From NCBI GenBank assembly GCA_031002005.1, contig CM061918.1, forward strand, positions 65,072,531 through 65,136,530: 64,000 bases of DNA. Direction: 5' to 3'. The notes below the pieces were generated by a model, which did not search any database, was not told the DNA's origin, and saw nothing but the letters and a program-made list of their open reading frames with translations. Below, in pieces: positions 9,780 through 20,983 of the stretch. The position numbers were made by a program, and so were the translations under genes. Position 1 is the stretch's first letter; every line of letters begins with the position of its first letter. The stretch is from Vandiemenella viatica. Taxonomy: Eukaryota; Arthropoda; Insecta; Orthoptera; Morabidae.

Positions 9780-11620
9780 GCACTTATGGAAAAAGACTCT
9801 TAAAGTTTACTTGCATTGACTTCTGGAAATTTCTCATACACCCAGATTTCTAAGAATTACAATATAATTATGTGTTCTGACTTCAACCTGGACATCAGTT
9901 TAAGTGGACCAAAAACATATTCCCTCTGCAGCCTTTTTGCTAACTATGGCCTAAGTGTTCTTCCAAAAAATGTAATTGCACATCCAGGGAATGTAAACAA
10001 AGGGACATGTTTTGCCTATGTTGTGACTACTTTCAATTACTGAAGAACCCAAACCTCTGTCATAAAATGTAGTATCTGACCACTATGCTATTCTCTCATC
10101 ACTTCTCTAGAATTTATAAAAACCTCCAAGCAGATAAGACCAACTAACAAATATCAGTATAGACAGTTTAATGACACAAATACAGTAGACTTATTCTATT
10201 GTTTAAAGATATGAATAGGCCTTTCATTCATTCTCAGATTAACATTCTTGATAAATTCTCAGTTTTCTTTATGGACAGATTTCTCCTTCCCACTAAAAGT
10301 TTTAAACAGTCAAGATAAAAATGATATAGTAAACAAATGGTTCACTCCTAAGTTATTGGAATTAAAAAAAATATGTATGATAAGTACCACTTTCTATCCA
10401 AATAAAGTCAGGCTGTAGATATAAAAACTAAATATAAACAGAACAACTGTATGTACAAATATGAAATCAGAAATTAAACTAAATTATAATAGTGAAAGAG
10501 TCCTTTGATATTTAAATAAATCAACATCATTAAAATAGTCTTCCTACAAATAGGAGTAGTAACCAGATTGAGAAACCAACAAACTTAATAACTACTTTAT
10601 TGACAGTATTAGTGAAACATTTAAGAAAATAGTAATATATTTTTCTCGAGCTTCCAGCCGTGTTAATATGTCATATTTGCGGGACGTTTCGAAGGCGTCC
10701 ATCTCTGCCTTCATTTTCAACCTGATGTCAATGTTTAACATCATTTTCAACCTGATGTCAATGTTTAACATTGACATCAGGTTGAAAATGAAGGCAGAGA
10801 TGGACGCCTTCGAAACGTCCCGCAAATATGACATATTAACACGGCTGGAAGCTCGAGAAAAATATATTAATATTCAACGCCGTGAAAAATTACGATCCTA
10901 CAAGAAAATAGTAGTTAGTCAAAACAAAGCAAACTTATGTGCTAATATTTTTTTCTTTTTCAAATCAGTTTGTGTACAAGAAGTCCATACTGCAATTATG
11001 TCTTTAAGAAATTTTAAGTCAATGGATGTCTATAACCTAAACTCAGAAATTGTCAATTTTAGTAGCTATTTTATATCAGAAAAGATGACAGTTTTGATAG
11101 TGGAGTTTTTCCAAAGCAGTTGAATGTATTTAAGGTGATAGCAGTTTATAAAAAAAGGTGATAAAAAATCCTGGTCTCAATTATGTTCAAGGTTCTCCAA
11201 ATCTATAAATATCTTGAACTAAATAATCTCCTCTCTTACAACCAGTATTGTTTTAGGAAATTTGGTCAATGTGTGATGCACATGAGGAATGTATGAAGAC
11301 CTTGAAAATAAGCTTAGTGTTGGTATGAAGTTTTTTGATCTGTCCATACTGTGTCTCATTAAAATTTTACTACTGAAACTTAAACACCTACCGTTAGATT
11401 TCCATGATAATTCTGTCAAGTTAAGGAATAGGTCACAAGTGGTCTCATTTAACACTAATATATCTAATCTTAGAGATGTAGGACATGGTGTTCCCCAGGG
11501 ATCTTTCTTGGCCCCTTGTTGTTTATTCTATATATGAATAACCTATTGCCTATTATTGAAAATGGGATCTCCAAATGCTGTAAGTATGCTCATAAAAGAT
11601 AAAGCTGCTTATAGATTGGT
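9780..11620 (+). mobile_element. Non-LTR retrotransposon (family J2) remnant: AP endonuclease and RT pieces
   Basis: From ~9840 the translation gives NYNIIMCSDFNLDI (normally GDFN) and the region before SDHYA, the second half of a LINE AP endonuclease. After 10970, EVHTAIMSLRNFKSMD and an AVYKKGDKK piece mark the RT entry. From ~11385, LPLDFHDNS...RNRSQVVSFN and GVPQGSFLAPCCLFY are RT motifs 3-5. The order fits one element of a Jockey-type clade, with the middle split by the palindromic insertion 10635-10901. Many stops and shifts; inactive. Ends are approximate. Confidence 0.7.
10635..10901. mobile_element. Palindromic (foldback) insertion with 12-bp target duplication
   Basis: AAGAAAATAGTA occurs at 10623-10634 and again at 10902-10913, flanking 267 bp. 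Inside, the sequence is an almost perfect palindrome centred at ~10766: the outer left arm (from ~10636 to 10710) and 10741-10765 mirror the right arm 10767 to ~10867. The left arm has a 30-bp tandem duplication (10711-10740 repeated at 10741-10770). Both arms carry GAAGGC...GCCTTC followed by GAAACGTC, then an ACACGGCTGGAAGCTCGAG block. The layout resembles the termini of Penelope element P (helix II, GAAAC, ACACC...CGGCTGGACACC), so a Penelope-type terminus is inferred. Mirror ORFs on both strands are by-products of the palindrome. Confidence 0.8.
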
Positions 11621-11666
11621 GTAATACCAAGAATCTATCTCTCTCTTCTTTTTTAACCCACACTGT

Positions 11667-13445
11667 AAGGGTTGAAACCACATACCACGGTAGAAGTATC
11701 GGTTTGATCACCTTAACTAACCTCCAACTTGCTTTCAGTATTAAAATATTCACTGATCAAACTGTTAAACCATGTGTGAGCCTGGATAAATCAACTGCAA
11801 GTACTCTCAGCCGCGACTTTCCTCATTATCCGTTAGGAATGAAAAGGTTACTGTTCACTATGAGAAATATGCACTGTTCAAATTTAAAAAAAAAAAAAAA
11901 AATTCAATATAGTTTTCAAAGTCACATCTAAAAGTCATAATTACAGTTGAAGTTGGCAATCGAACAAATCATTTCCAAAAATGCAAGTTATGAAGAGAAA
12001 AAAAAAAACGACTGACCTCCGTTAAATAAATTTTTAAAGTATCATAGTCATTGTTTACAAGTCACACGTTCAGTAACAAAAAAAATTAATATGGCTTCCA
12101 AGACGGTATGGTTGGTTCTACTTCCAGGACTATTTTCACGGTCTACCCAGATGCCACTGGCCGGATACTCACAATTCTGCCTAACACATCAAGTGCTTAA
12201 AACCTATGATCCAAATGATCCGAATGATGGCATCTCTGTTCCTGCTGGGCGTTATTTACCTTTAGTCGCATGGCACCTGTAGCATCTCTCCACTAAAAAT
12301 AGTTTGGAAAAATCCTGTGATCCCCAGTGTTCAAAATTTTACAATGTATAGTACTCAGCTTGTGGATTGGTTAAGTTTATGATGGCTTTTGCTCTAAACT
12401 TATTCAGTTTATTGTAAAAAATTCGAGTGTGTTTGCGGAGTGATACTGACTTCATGTAAGACGGAGGTACTTTCCCTGGTATCTATTTAATTTTGCAATT
12501 TACCACTAAAGTGTAAGATATAATGTTTAAACCACAATCATGTTATTCTACTCTATCTCCACTCTTCGGGGAGCTATTTGGTTTTTTTTTTGTACGTGGA
12601 AAACTCCAAAATTTGTCGACCTTACAAAAATCGAAGCGATAAACACGACGCCGACATATTTGAAAAACCTGATATTTTGTTAATTACTATTAAAAATGCT
12701 GCTTATTCCGAAAAAGTGTTCTCGTCAGAATTATTCTCTAATTTTATTATCCATTTAAAATGTGATTCTGTTTACTGAGGTGATCTTAGTCATTCACAAT
12801 TTAAATTTGAAAGCACCAACGTTTTCCTTTACTGCGTAGTTACTTTAAAAACTGATTTATTGTTTGTTTAACTGTGTGGAATGCTTCAAAACTTTTATAT
12901 GTTATGCAGTATTTTTTATTCTTATATAAAAATTTCTTGTTATCTCCAAAAATTATTGAAAACAGGTTATTATGCAGTGTTGAAAATGCGAGTGTGTTTG
13001 ATGAAGTTTTAAAATCGAGTTTTCTTCATTTATCCTGCCTGAAACTATTGATTGATAGTGAGTTTTACTTTCTTCCAGTTCGTTATTATTATAAATATAC
13101 TTTACTGCATCGAAAAGTGTTGAAAAAAAGCGATATGGTCACGTAACCAAAATCGATTGTTTACAAGTTGAACTACTGAGGATTTCAATTATTTAGGTGA
13201 TTTTAAAAGTTGTTTTCTATTGTTAACTGTCTATTTAGAGCTTGTATTATATATTGATTTACTTTTCCGATTTTAAATCGCTCTACTTTCAGTTATCAGC
13301 TGTAGTATCGGCTTCTGTATGAATCCCATCCCCCATATGCTGTAGTGATGAGGTGAACAATTTTACAATTTCTGGAAGGCTTACCCCATCCCCTATGCCC
13401 TATAGCTAAGAAATGTAGAATTTAACAAATTCTTAGGTGCTTACA
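11667..13445 (+). repeat. Dispersed repeat R1, copy 1 (~1.78 kb)
   Basis: Aligns by eye with 20984-22634 plus 27255-27385 and, less completely, with 52126-53611. Shared blocks include GTAAGGG at the start, AAAGGTTACTGTTCACTATG (11846; compare 21164), AATTACAGTTGA, a TGAAAATGCGAGTGTGT-like block, TTTAGAGCTTGTATT (13236; compare 22544), CAGTATCGGCTTCTG-like, and AGAATTTAACAAATTCT near the end. No conserved protein was found. It ends by an (AC)n run at ~13441-13459. Class unknown. Confidence 0.65.
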
Positions 13446-13459
13446 CACACACACACAGA

Positions 13460-14029
13460 CACCACCTTGACTTATGCTTAAAAAGAAACTCTGCCTGTAA
13501 TTCTGTGAAATTTTTGGGAAAAATTATACAATAAAATTTAAAATGGAAGAGGCATATTGAACTCATATCATATCAAGTCACTAAAGGAATCTTCATGGTT
13601 AGAACGCTTAAGAAAATGTTGGGAATCATGACACTACCTGGCTTATATATATATTGTAAAAACAAGAAATCCACATCTTTTTTAAAGCCATATTGATGTA
13701 CATGATAATAAAACTAGACATAAACAAAATATAAGAATTGAATATTGCTCAATCAGCATAACTAAAAATAGTTTTAAGTTGATGGAAATTATATTTTTAA
13801 CCATCTACCTAAGAATCTGAGAATAATGCCCCTAAATAATTTCCTAATTAGCACTAAGGAATTTATCACTGCAATATGTCCATATAAAACTGAGAATATC
13901 TAATCTAAAATTATCTAAATTTTCTTACATTATTAATCTTATATCACTAACTCTATAAACATGTATGTATGAGGTAGCCTATTTCATTACTGTATTTACA
14001 ATAGAGAGTAAAATGATGATGATTATTAA
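13460..14029. other. Unassigned intergenic or intronic AT-rich sequence
   Basis: Starts just after the (AC)n microsatellite. No exon-like or element-like signal was recognised. Confidence 0.5.
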
Positions 14030-14285
14030 TGTTGAAAGGAAAGATAAAATATACCCAACACTCACCAAAGTTGATGGGACAAGGGCAGCAGCAACACAAA
14101 CTAATATACAAACACAAAAAACACACATGGCTGTGCTGACCACGAGTCTTGCACTAACTTAGCCATGTTTCTTTCCATTTGATGAATATTATGTTTTTTG
14201 TGTTTGTGTAATATTTCATGTTGCTGCTGCATTCCTCCCTACAACTTTGGTGAGTGTTGAGTATAATTTATCTTTCTTTTTTTTT
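14030..14285. repeat. Foldback (hairpin) MITE-like element
   Basis: The left arm (~14034-14130: AAGATAAAATATACCCAACA, CTCACCAAAGTTG, GCAGCAGCAACA, ACAAACACAAAAAACA) matches the reverse complement of ~14190-14280 across about 95 bp. The arms end in A/T-rich GAAAGATAAA sequence. A single arm-like sequence lies at 18645-18765, so this is a dispersed family. No ORF. Confidence 0.75.
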
Positions 14286-14287
14286 AA

Positions 14288-14400
14288 CTTATGGTTTGAT
14301 GCTTCGTCAAGGTCATTAGAGGCAGGATGGGGCTGGGGACAAGTAATGGGAAGGAATTCAGCCATAGTGTTTTGAAGGAAGCATCCTGGCAATATCACCG
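14288..14400 (-). mobile_element. SINE fragment (family S), lacks the tRNA head
   Basis: Matches the left half of the SINE at 36845-37090: ATGGGAAGGAATTCAGCCAT, TTTTGAAGGAAGCATCCTGG. The minus-strand tRNA-like head is missing, as expected for a 5'-truncated copy. Confidence 0.65.
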
Positions 14401-14404
14401 TGCA

Positions 14405-15202
14405 GCAGTTATTTCACTCTATTGTTATTGATTACGATTATTATTATGATTATGACCATAAATTCTTCCCACAGTAAAAAATAAATAAATAAAGGCACAG
14501 TTAAAGTTTGGATTAATACAGTACAGCATCATAATGGAACAATGTTCCAGTACAGCTGTTGTTTTGCATTAGCTTTATGTTAAAATATGTGTGTTATAAG
14601 TAGAAATTATACTATTTCAACAATGTGCATTCCATTGAGATTTAGAAAAGATAGGCTTTAAAGTCTTTTCCTACATTAAATTTGAGCTTCTGGAATGTGA
14701 TTATAGTGAATTACAGGGTAATAAGTAAGATTTTGCGATGAAAATCAGTGGTATCTTGGTTGCTCAAAAACTGTTGTGACAATTGCCATACTAAAAACCA
14801 GTCTGCCATTATATTGCATTCTTCTTCAGCTGATCAACAGAAAGTTCAGTCATGAATATGAATGAGTGTGATGTGCATCCATACCCTGAAGTAGGCCATA
14901 GTTTGATGGCAAGAAGTTTTGTAGAACTTAAACCGATGTGATATTGGCTACAAACAAGATAACAAGGAACTAATTCATTAATAAATGCATCTGATTAAAT
15001 TGGTGAATCATATCATAACTTCATATTTGTAAAGACTATCAAAGTATTTCATATTCTTTAGTTGTAATTAAAAATGGCAAAAAAAAGTTGTCACCATGTA
15101 CATGATTAGATATGTATTAGTTGAGTACTTATTGTTGAGAAAATCATTAGTTGATAACCTTTGTTTTGTAACCACACTACATGGAACTGTTTTCTTTTAC
15201 AG
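14405..15202. other. Presumed intron upstream of exon A
   Basis: AT-rich, no element recognised. It ends in a good 3' splice site (TTTTCTTTTACAG at 15190-15202) for the LRR gene's first visible exon. Confidence 0.5.
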
Positions 15203-15513
15203 TTGCTGAAAAAGTTGGTGTTTAAATGCTCAAACATCAGGTCGCTTTCTATTCCATGTAGATTTCTTGATGACAGTGTTAAATCACACACTATTGCCAG
15301 GCTGCATAAACTGCAATATCTGGAAATAACACAAAACTTACGTAAAAACAAAACCATTTATATGGCACCATTGGCAGTTGGTTGCCCTAATCTCTCAAGG
15401 CTGGAATTCTCTGAAAAGATTAATGTTTCTGTTGTAGATTTTCCACAGTTTATTAATGTTAATTGCAAGACTCTTACCCATGCTAAATTGCCATGGATTA
15501 TATATGGAAATAG
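15203..15513 (+). CDS. LRR-protein gene, first visible exon (exon A)
   Basis: Acceptor TTTTACAG ends at 15202 and donor AG|GTAAGT follows 15513. The 311-nt exon starts on a codon boundary and leaves two bases (AG) for the next exon. It encodes 103 residues starting LLKKLVFKCSNIRSLSIP, with LRR-like pieces LHKLQYLEIT and CPNLSRLEF, and ends KLPWIIYGN. Leucines and a Cys/Asn at repeat spacing fit LRRs of the F-box/LRR (FBXL/AMN1) type, which bind substrate in SCF ubiquitin ligases; that role is inferred because no F-box is in view. No in-frame ATG lies just upstream, so the protein starts in an earlier exon, probably outside the window. Joined to exon B it gives AG|G, Arg. Confidence 0.75.
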
Positions 15514-16548
15514 GTAAGTCCAAAGCTTACTTGGTGACTTGTAAGTGTTGTTATTTTTAGTGTACATTTAATTAGTTACCAGATTGACACTAGATATTCC
15601 AGCATTTCCAATTATGCCACTTGATGTTTCTTTAGACTTAAATTTTCCTAATTTGTTTCGAAGAAAGAAAAAATGTGGAGTTTAGGGTCTTAAATATTTT
15701 TATAAATTAAGAAAAAGATGATATAAGAAAAGGGGACAGATATAAAGTAATTAGTTTAATAAGACCACTAATGAATACAATTCAGCAGGGATGAGAGACA
15801 AGGGATTTTTTCAATAAACAGAAATGAGCATACTAGAGACTAGAAATAGAGCTTGAGTATATTAGGAGGGAATGAGTGAAATATTAGATTTATGCTATCA
15901 TAAAAATATTAAATAAAAAGTACTTCTCAGGTATTTATTAACTTTAAGGATATTTTATTCCTTTGAAATGTCATTAATTTTTTTAATCACAAACTTTCTG
16001 AATACTTAAGAACATGAGAAACTTGATTTAAGTTTTCACTGATAATATCTTCTGTGTGCATTATATATTATGGACAATTCCAAATCAACAATTAGCCCTT
16101 TGTAGCTTGGTGAACGAACTCTTGCAGGTATATGTGTGATGCTACAGCTATCTGAGGTGTGTACAAACCAAGACCTACGACATGTGGTGTGCATTCACCT
16201 GGCTGTATGTCTCACCTCTAACATGTCTAATGTTTATACCAAAATATTTTAAAATAAGTTCTTATTCAATTGTTCATCATAACCCTCCTGCTTTCATCTG
16301 TGGAGAGTCATTGTAAGAATATTATTGTATTGATTTGTTTTCAAGAAATTCTTGGTTTTACACTACACAGCATAATAATGGCTCTTTTCTGTTCTATCAA
16401 ATCTTTTACTTTATTTTTTAGCTTGTTTATTAATTTCATTCTTAAATGATTTAGTCTAGTATGAATCTAATCTGAACATGTATTGAAGGAGAAACCAAAG
16501 ATGAACATGTAAAATATTTGCAGTGACATCTGTTGATTTCAGTAAATG
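15514..16548. other. Intron A, first part: nothing recognised
   Basis: Runs from the exon A donor to the mariner insertion. AT-rich. No repeat copy or exon was identified. Confidence 0.55.
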
Positions 16549-16550
16549 TA

Positions 16551-16579
16551 CGAGGGTTGTTTTTTAAGTAAGGGCCGTT
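16551..16579 (+). repeat. Mariner left terminal inverted repeat
   Basis: 29 bp beginning CGAGGGTTGTTTTTTAAGTA, preceded by the TA target. Its reverse complement is found unchanged at 17853-17881. Confidence 0.93.
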
Positions 16580-16712
16580 CGCGCATATAGTCCCATAGTT
16601 CGCGCAGACGCCGCAACAATCCACCGTGCCACTTGCCGGCATCCTTCCCGTTCACACTGATGCCAGTTGCAGCTCTGTAGCTGACGTGTACGCATCGCTG
16701 TGCTACTTTATA

Positions 16713-17782
16713 ATGTTTACGATTATTGAATCGCCCGCCGCATGTGAGATACGGTCAGTGATACGTTTTTTGACCGCTCGAAGCCTATCAGCTGCAGAAA
16801 TTCATTGTCAGTTAACAGAAGATTATGGTTTGAATGCAATGAGTGAAGGTTAAGTGCGTCAATTGGTTAGAGAGTTTAAAAATGGCCGTCAAAATGTCCA
16901 TGACGAAGAACGCTCAGGCCGGCCCTCTGTGATCACTGATGATTTGGTGGCTGCAGTCGAAACAAAGATTCGTGAGGACAGAAGATTCACAAAATCCACT
17001 CTTTCTTTGGAATTTCCACAAGTTTCAAGATCGGTTTTGTACAAAATTGTGTCTGAAAACCTAAGTTTAAGAAACTGTGTTCTCGGTGGGTACCCACACT
17101 CCTAACAGAGGACCACAAAGGGAAAAGATTTGCCACTTCATTAGACTTTTTGATTCGTTACGAGGAAGAAGGGGATGACATGTTGAGTCAAATTGTCACT
17201 GGAGATGAAACATGGGTATCCCATATCACTCCCAAAAGCAAGCGAAAATCGATGGAATGGCGACACACAACCTCACCCGTCAAGGTCAAAGCCAAACAAA
17301 CGCTGTAAAAGCGCAAGATTATGGCAACTGTGTTCTCGGACCGGCGCGGTGCTTTGCTAGTGTACTTTATGCCACAAGGAACGACAATCAACTCAGATGC
17401 CTACTGTGCAACTCTAACGAAGCTCCGCAGAGCAATTCAAAACAAAAGGCGCGGCATGCTGACAAAAGGAGTTTTGCTCCTGCACGATAACGCTAGGCCT
17501 CACACCTCTCAAAAGATTCGGGATTTGATTGATTCTTTTGGCTGGGAAGTTTTGGACCATCCACCATACAGCCCCGACCTTGCTCCTAGCGATTTTCACC
17601 TTTTCCGGTACCTGAAACACCATCTTGGCGGGCAGCGCTTCAATGACGACGATGAAGTGAAAGCAGCCATGAACTCTTGGCTGTCGGAGCAGACGGCCGA
17701 ATTCTTTGAAGAGGGAATTAAAAACTTCATTGTACGGTATGACAAGTGCTTAAATAAACAAGGCAACTATGTAGAAAAATAG
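16713..17782 (+). pseudogene. Mariner transposase, two stops and one frameshift
   Basis: From ATG at 16713 the product begins MFTIIESPAACEIRSVIRFL, with an HTH-type N-terminal DNA-binding region, EERSGRPS linker at ~16905-16930, catalytic IVTGDETWVSH (first Asp), LLHDNARPHTS (second Asp) and YSPDLAPSDFHLF (third Asp, 34 residues on), then a C-terminus GNYVEK. Lesions: in-frame TAA at 16851-16853; a 1-nt loss near 17074 that shifts frame; in-frame TAA at 17306-17308. All three catalytic Asp residues remain, so the copy was recently functional but cannot now make full-length enzyme. Confidence 0.92.
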
Positions 17783-17852
17783 GTAAAAGTGTGTAGAATC
17801 AGAAAATAAAAGTTTTTTTACAAAAGTATTTGTATCTTTTTTAAAAAATAAA

Positions 17853-17881
17853 AACGGCCCTTACTTAAAAAACAACCCTCG
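17853..17881 (-). repeat. Mariner right terminal inverted repeat
   Basis: Reverse complement of 16551-16579 and followed by TA at 17882-17883. Confidence 0.93.
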
Positions 17882-17883
17882 TA

Positions 17884-18640
17884 TGTCTACTTTTTTCTTT
17901 TTCCATAGGTATAATTATAATGTGAACATCACTTTAAATGTTTGGATCAAATTTCATTATCTCAGTTTTAATCCAGAAAATGTATAACCATTCAGATTTT
18001 TAATTTCTTTGGTTGCTCAAAATTACTTCAAGCAGATGTTGATGTGCTTATTAATATATATCGGGAGCCAACTTTTTAGAATCTCTCTTAGGATTTTTGC
18101 ATCACCTAACAATACAAAGTAGAAATAGGCACTTCTGTCAGATTCATAAAAAAAAAATATAGTAATGGATACTCTTTGCTACCTGTATGGTTTCTGCAGA
18201 AGCCTAATTGCTTTTGTCACCTCTACAGAGAAAGTTGTCATGCACCTACATTTATCACTTTTATGAGTTCCTTTCACTTAGGAGAAGCTTTCATATCAAA
18301 TAATTAGCAGCAACTCTTTTGCTTTCCAATATATTCAACAAGTCATCATTGGGATAAATGCTTATAAACAAAAAGTATTTACGAAGAATTTCTCATGATA
18401 CATTACTGCACACATCATCAGAAAACGCCAATAGCTATAACTAATTTTTCACTATTTATGTTCTGCGACCTATTTATCCCCTCTTCAACAGCTGTCCTTC
18501 TTGACTTATGTGGTTGGAAAGAGACTACAAGTGCAATCTGGTCATCAGACAACTCATTTGTCTAAATCTGAGATAGTCTCTCATTCCCTAACTCGTTTTT
18601 TAACCTCCTATTTTAAAATGTTAACTATTTCCATTGGGAA
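17884..18640. other. Intron A: unassigned
   Basis: AT-rich, no exon or mobile-element signature recognised. Confidence 0.5.
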
Positions 18641-18644
18641 GATA

Positions 18645-18765
18645 AAATACACATATTGTTCACTGTAGTTAAAGGGAGGAAGGCAGCAGTTGTTAGAAAC
18701 AGTTGCTGTGCCAGGGGTTAGTGCCAAGCTATGACCATTAATGTAGCCTAATCATTCACTGTCTT
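18645..18765 (+). repeat. Single arm related to the 14030-14285 foldback element
   Basis: AAGATAAAATACACATATTG, then GTAGTTAAAGGGAGGAAGGC and AGCAGTTG follow the same order as the foldback arm at 14190-14285 reversed. Only one arm was seen, so it is a partial copy. Confidence 0.5.
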
Positions 18766-18774
18766 TTGGTCAAC

Positions 18775-19315
18775 AGTCCCCTGTAAAAACCCCAAGAGAT
18801 GAAGGTAGGTTCTTGAATAATCTCCAATCCTCTCCAAAATTATTGATTGCAGATTTAAGCTATGAGACAAGCAGTGAGAAACTCTCGATGACCCCCTAAA
18901 CTAAATAAAGTTCTATTACATTGAGCACAAGGCTTCCACTGGATGCTGAGGGTGGCCTAACAATGGCTGGCCTGCTACATTACTTCCACCTAAGTTTACT
19001 GCCAACCAACGCATGGCATGAAAAGTTGCTTCATGCAGACACAACCTCACACTTTCAAATGACTGTACTGACCATTACAACCTGGCTGCCTTTATATAAG
19101 CGACCAGAAAACTTGTGTAATATTCTCACAAATTAAGCAATGCTCAACCTTATTTTATCTTTGATGTTTTTGAAATTTTTATGGATGGTAACTCTTAGTC
19201 AGAACATTAAATCAATTTCTTATAAATTTTTCCCTAACTTCAGCCATTTGTATATAAAAAATTTCTAAAGTAACAAAACCTAAAATTACCTCTCATTCAC
19301 AAATTCATTGAGCTA
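18775..19315. other. Intron A: unassigned
   Basis: No exon, element end or repeat copy recognised. Confidence 0.45.
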
Positions 19316-19319
19316 AAGT

Positions 19320-20100
19320 ATTAATTCTTACTTTAAGATCATCTACTTATCTGCCTCTAACTTTTGATATATAACAGAGCATGACTACAGTTATATTTCA
19401 TAGTGAAAACCACTACTGCCTTTTAAGTAAAAATCTTATATGATATATCCTTTATCTCCAAAACTACCAGATCTATGGAGCTGAAATGAACATCAAACAT
19501 TACAGAATCAAATTTTCTATATGGTAGTGATGTTTTTTATCTGGCATCTACTTTCTTTAATAAAGTTTCCTTTCTTTCATTCAAAAACCTATGCCTCAGT
19601 TTTATGACGTCATCCCACCATTTTATCGTTTAAATTTCAAATTTCCTTTCCTTCTTTTTGTTCAAACTATTACGTACATCTTTACACAACTTGCCCAGTG
19701 TGCATAGAAAAAAACTGCTATATTATAAACATACTCTCAAGTCTGTATCTAGCTGCATTCCACAGCATGCAAATCATATATTTCGTTCAAAATCATCATT
19801 TTCTTCCAAGAAAGTTACTTACACTTTTTCTTCTTATTCTAAAATTGTATATAATGTAGTTCGAATTATTTGCATCTTTTGAATTATGATGCTATCCTGT
19901 AACTTAAAAACTCGTAGCTGTCAAATCTACAACCTATTTTGGTGGTTTTATTTTTCAATTAAATCTCAAATATCTCTTCAGTACTATTTTATAAACCTAA
20001 AGTGTTGTACCTCATTTAAATTGTGGTCACATACTGCATCTCTGTACTTGGATGGAATAAATTCTACTCTAAAATAAGCTACTCTACTTATAAGACCAAT
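19320..20100 (+). repeat. Dispersed repeat R2, copy 1
   Basis: Shares an ordered set of blocks with 47770-48470: TATCTCCAAAACTACCAGAT (compare TATATCTCCCAAAGTG), GGAGCTGAAATGAACATC (compare AGAGCTAAAATATG), GGTAGTGATGTT (compare TGATAGTAATGTTATC), CTTTAATAAAGTTTCC (compare TTTCATAATATC), ATCCCACC (compare ATCCCGCC) and ACTGCATCTCTG near the end. No coding content. Borders are approximate. Confidence 0.5.
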
Positions 20101-20299
20101 GTTGACAATATATCACAATCAAATTTTAATATCTGCTCCTATTATTTACCTAAAACTACAAGAAAATGCTTTTAAACATATTTTACTGTTAGATTCTTAT
20201 GAGCTTAAAGCTCTTATAACTAATTTTGACCATTTATTAGCAAAATTATGGTATATGAGTGCTCACACAAACACACAGAATCAACATAGGCTCATGACT

Positions 20300-20965
20300 G
20301 GATTCATGTGGCTGTGTTGCCATGCTAGTCCTAACATGTTGACCAATAACTTTCGAAGGCGTATCACCAATGTATGCTTTATACATTCCTCTCTTCCAGT
20401 GATACCAAATCCAGCTCATTTATCATATCAGTTGCAAATGGGATACTGTGGTAATTTGGAAAACAAATCGAGCTTCTCTCCTTTGTACACCCTATAATTC
20501 CTGTATTTGATACCCAAATTGTGGGTCCCAAACCACATCCACATATTCAGGCAATGGTCTGACCAAAATTTTGTACCCAATGCCCTCTCTTCTTTCGTAG
20601 CTCCTCTTGTCACCCTCTCCAATAAAGGAAAGATTTTATAACCTTTTCCAGCTGCCTGACAAATGTGTCCTCATCAGATGAGTTTATTATCAAGATATTT
20701 ACCTTTCAAGCCTTCAACAGTCAATTCTGCTCCCACGCTATAATCATAAACAATTTTTAGTTTTTCCTGCCTACCTAATAAGCTGACTAAGCCTGGTATT
20801 TAACTTCATTCCATGTTGTCCTATTCAGTTAGATATTTTATCCCAATAAACTTAGAGCTATACACGTCTTCTGTTGTTTTAATCCTATTATATACCATTA
20901 TGTCATCTGCAAACAACCTAAACATTAGACTAATGAACAGCAATGTCCCAGTACACTACCCTGTG
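20300..20965 (-). mobile_element. Non-LTR retrotransposon (family C), minus strand, RT end to 3' part
   Basis: On the minus strand: a RLFADDIMVYNRI-like segment (~20920-20870), GQHGMKLNT..SQLI (compare WVRQYGMKINAKKSQLI at ~50780), then RPLPEYVDVVWDPQFGYQ near 20560-20510 and VQRREARF, the same family C signature as at 1395-2005. Frames shift repeatedly; inactive. Confidence 0.65.
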
Positions 20966-20983
20966 GCTCTACCATATTCCCTT

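Larger units (their letters stand above)
16551..17881 (+). mobile_element. Complete mariner element (1331 bp) with TA target duplication
   Basis: Flanked by TA (16549-16550 and 17882-17883). Terminal inverted repeats of 29 bp, identical by eye, start CGAGGGTTGTTTTTTAAGTA at 16551 and occupy 17853-17881 inverted. Length, TIR type and transposase fit Tc1/mariner, mariner family (D34D). It lies in intron A of the LRR gene, same orientation. Identical TIRs suggest a fairly recent insertion, but the transposase is broken. Confidence 0.95.

Noticed and set aside
10592..11123. Overlapping ORFs on both strands (80 and 151 codons) with nearly the same protein
   Set aside because: They are mirror products of the palindrome at 10635-10901, not two genes.
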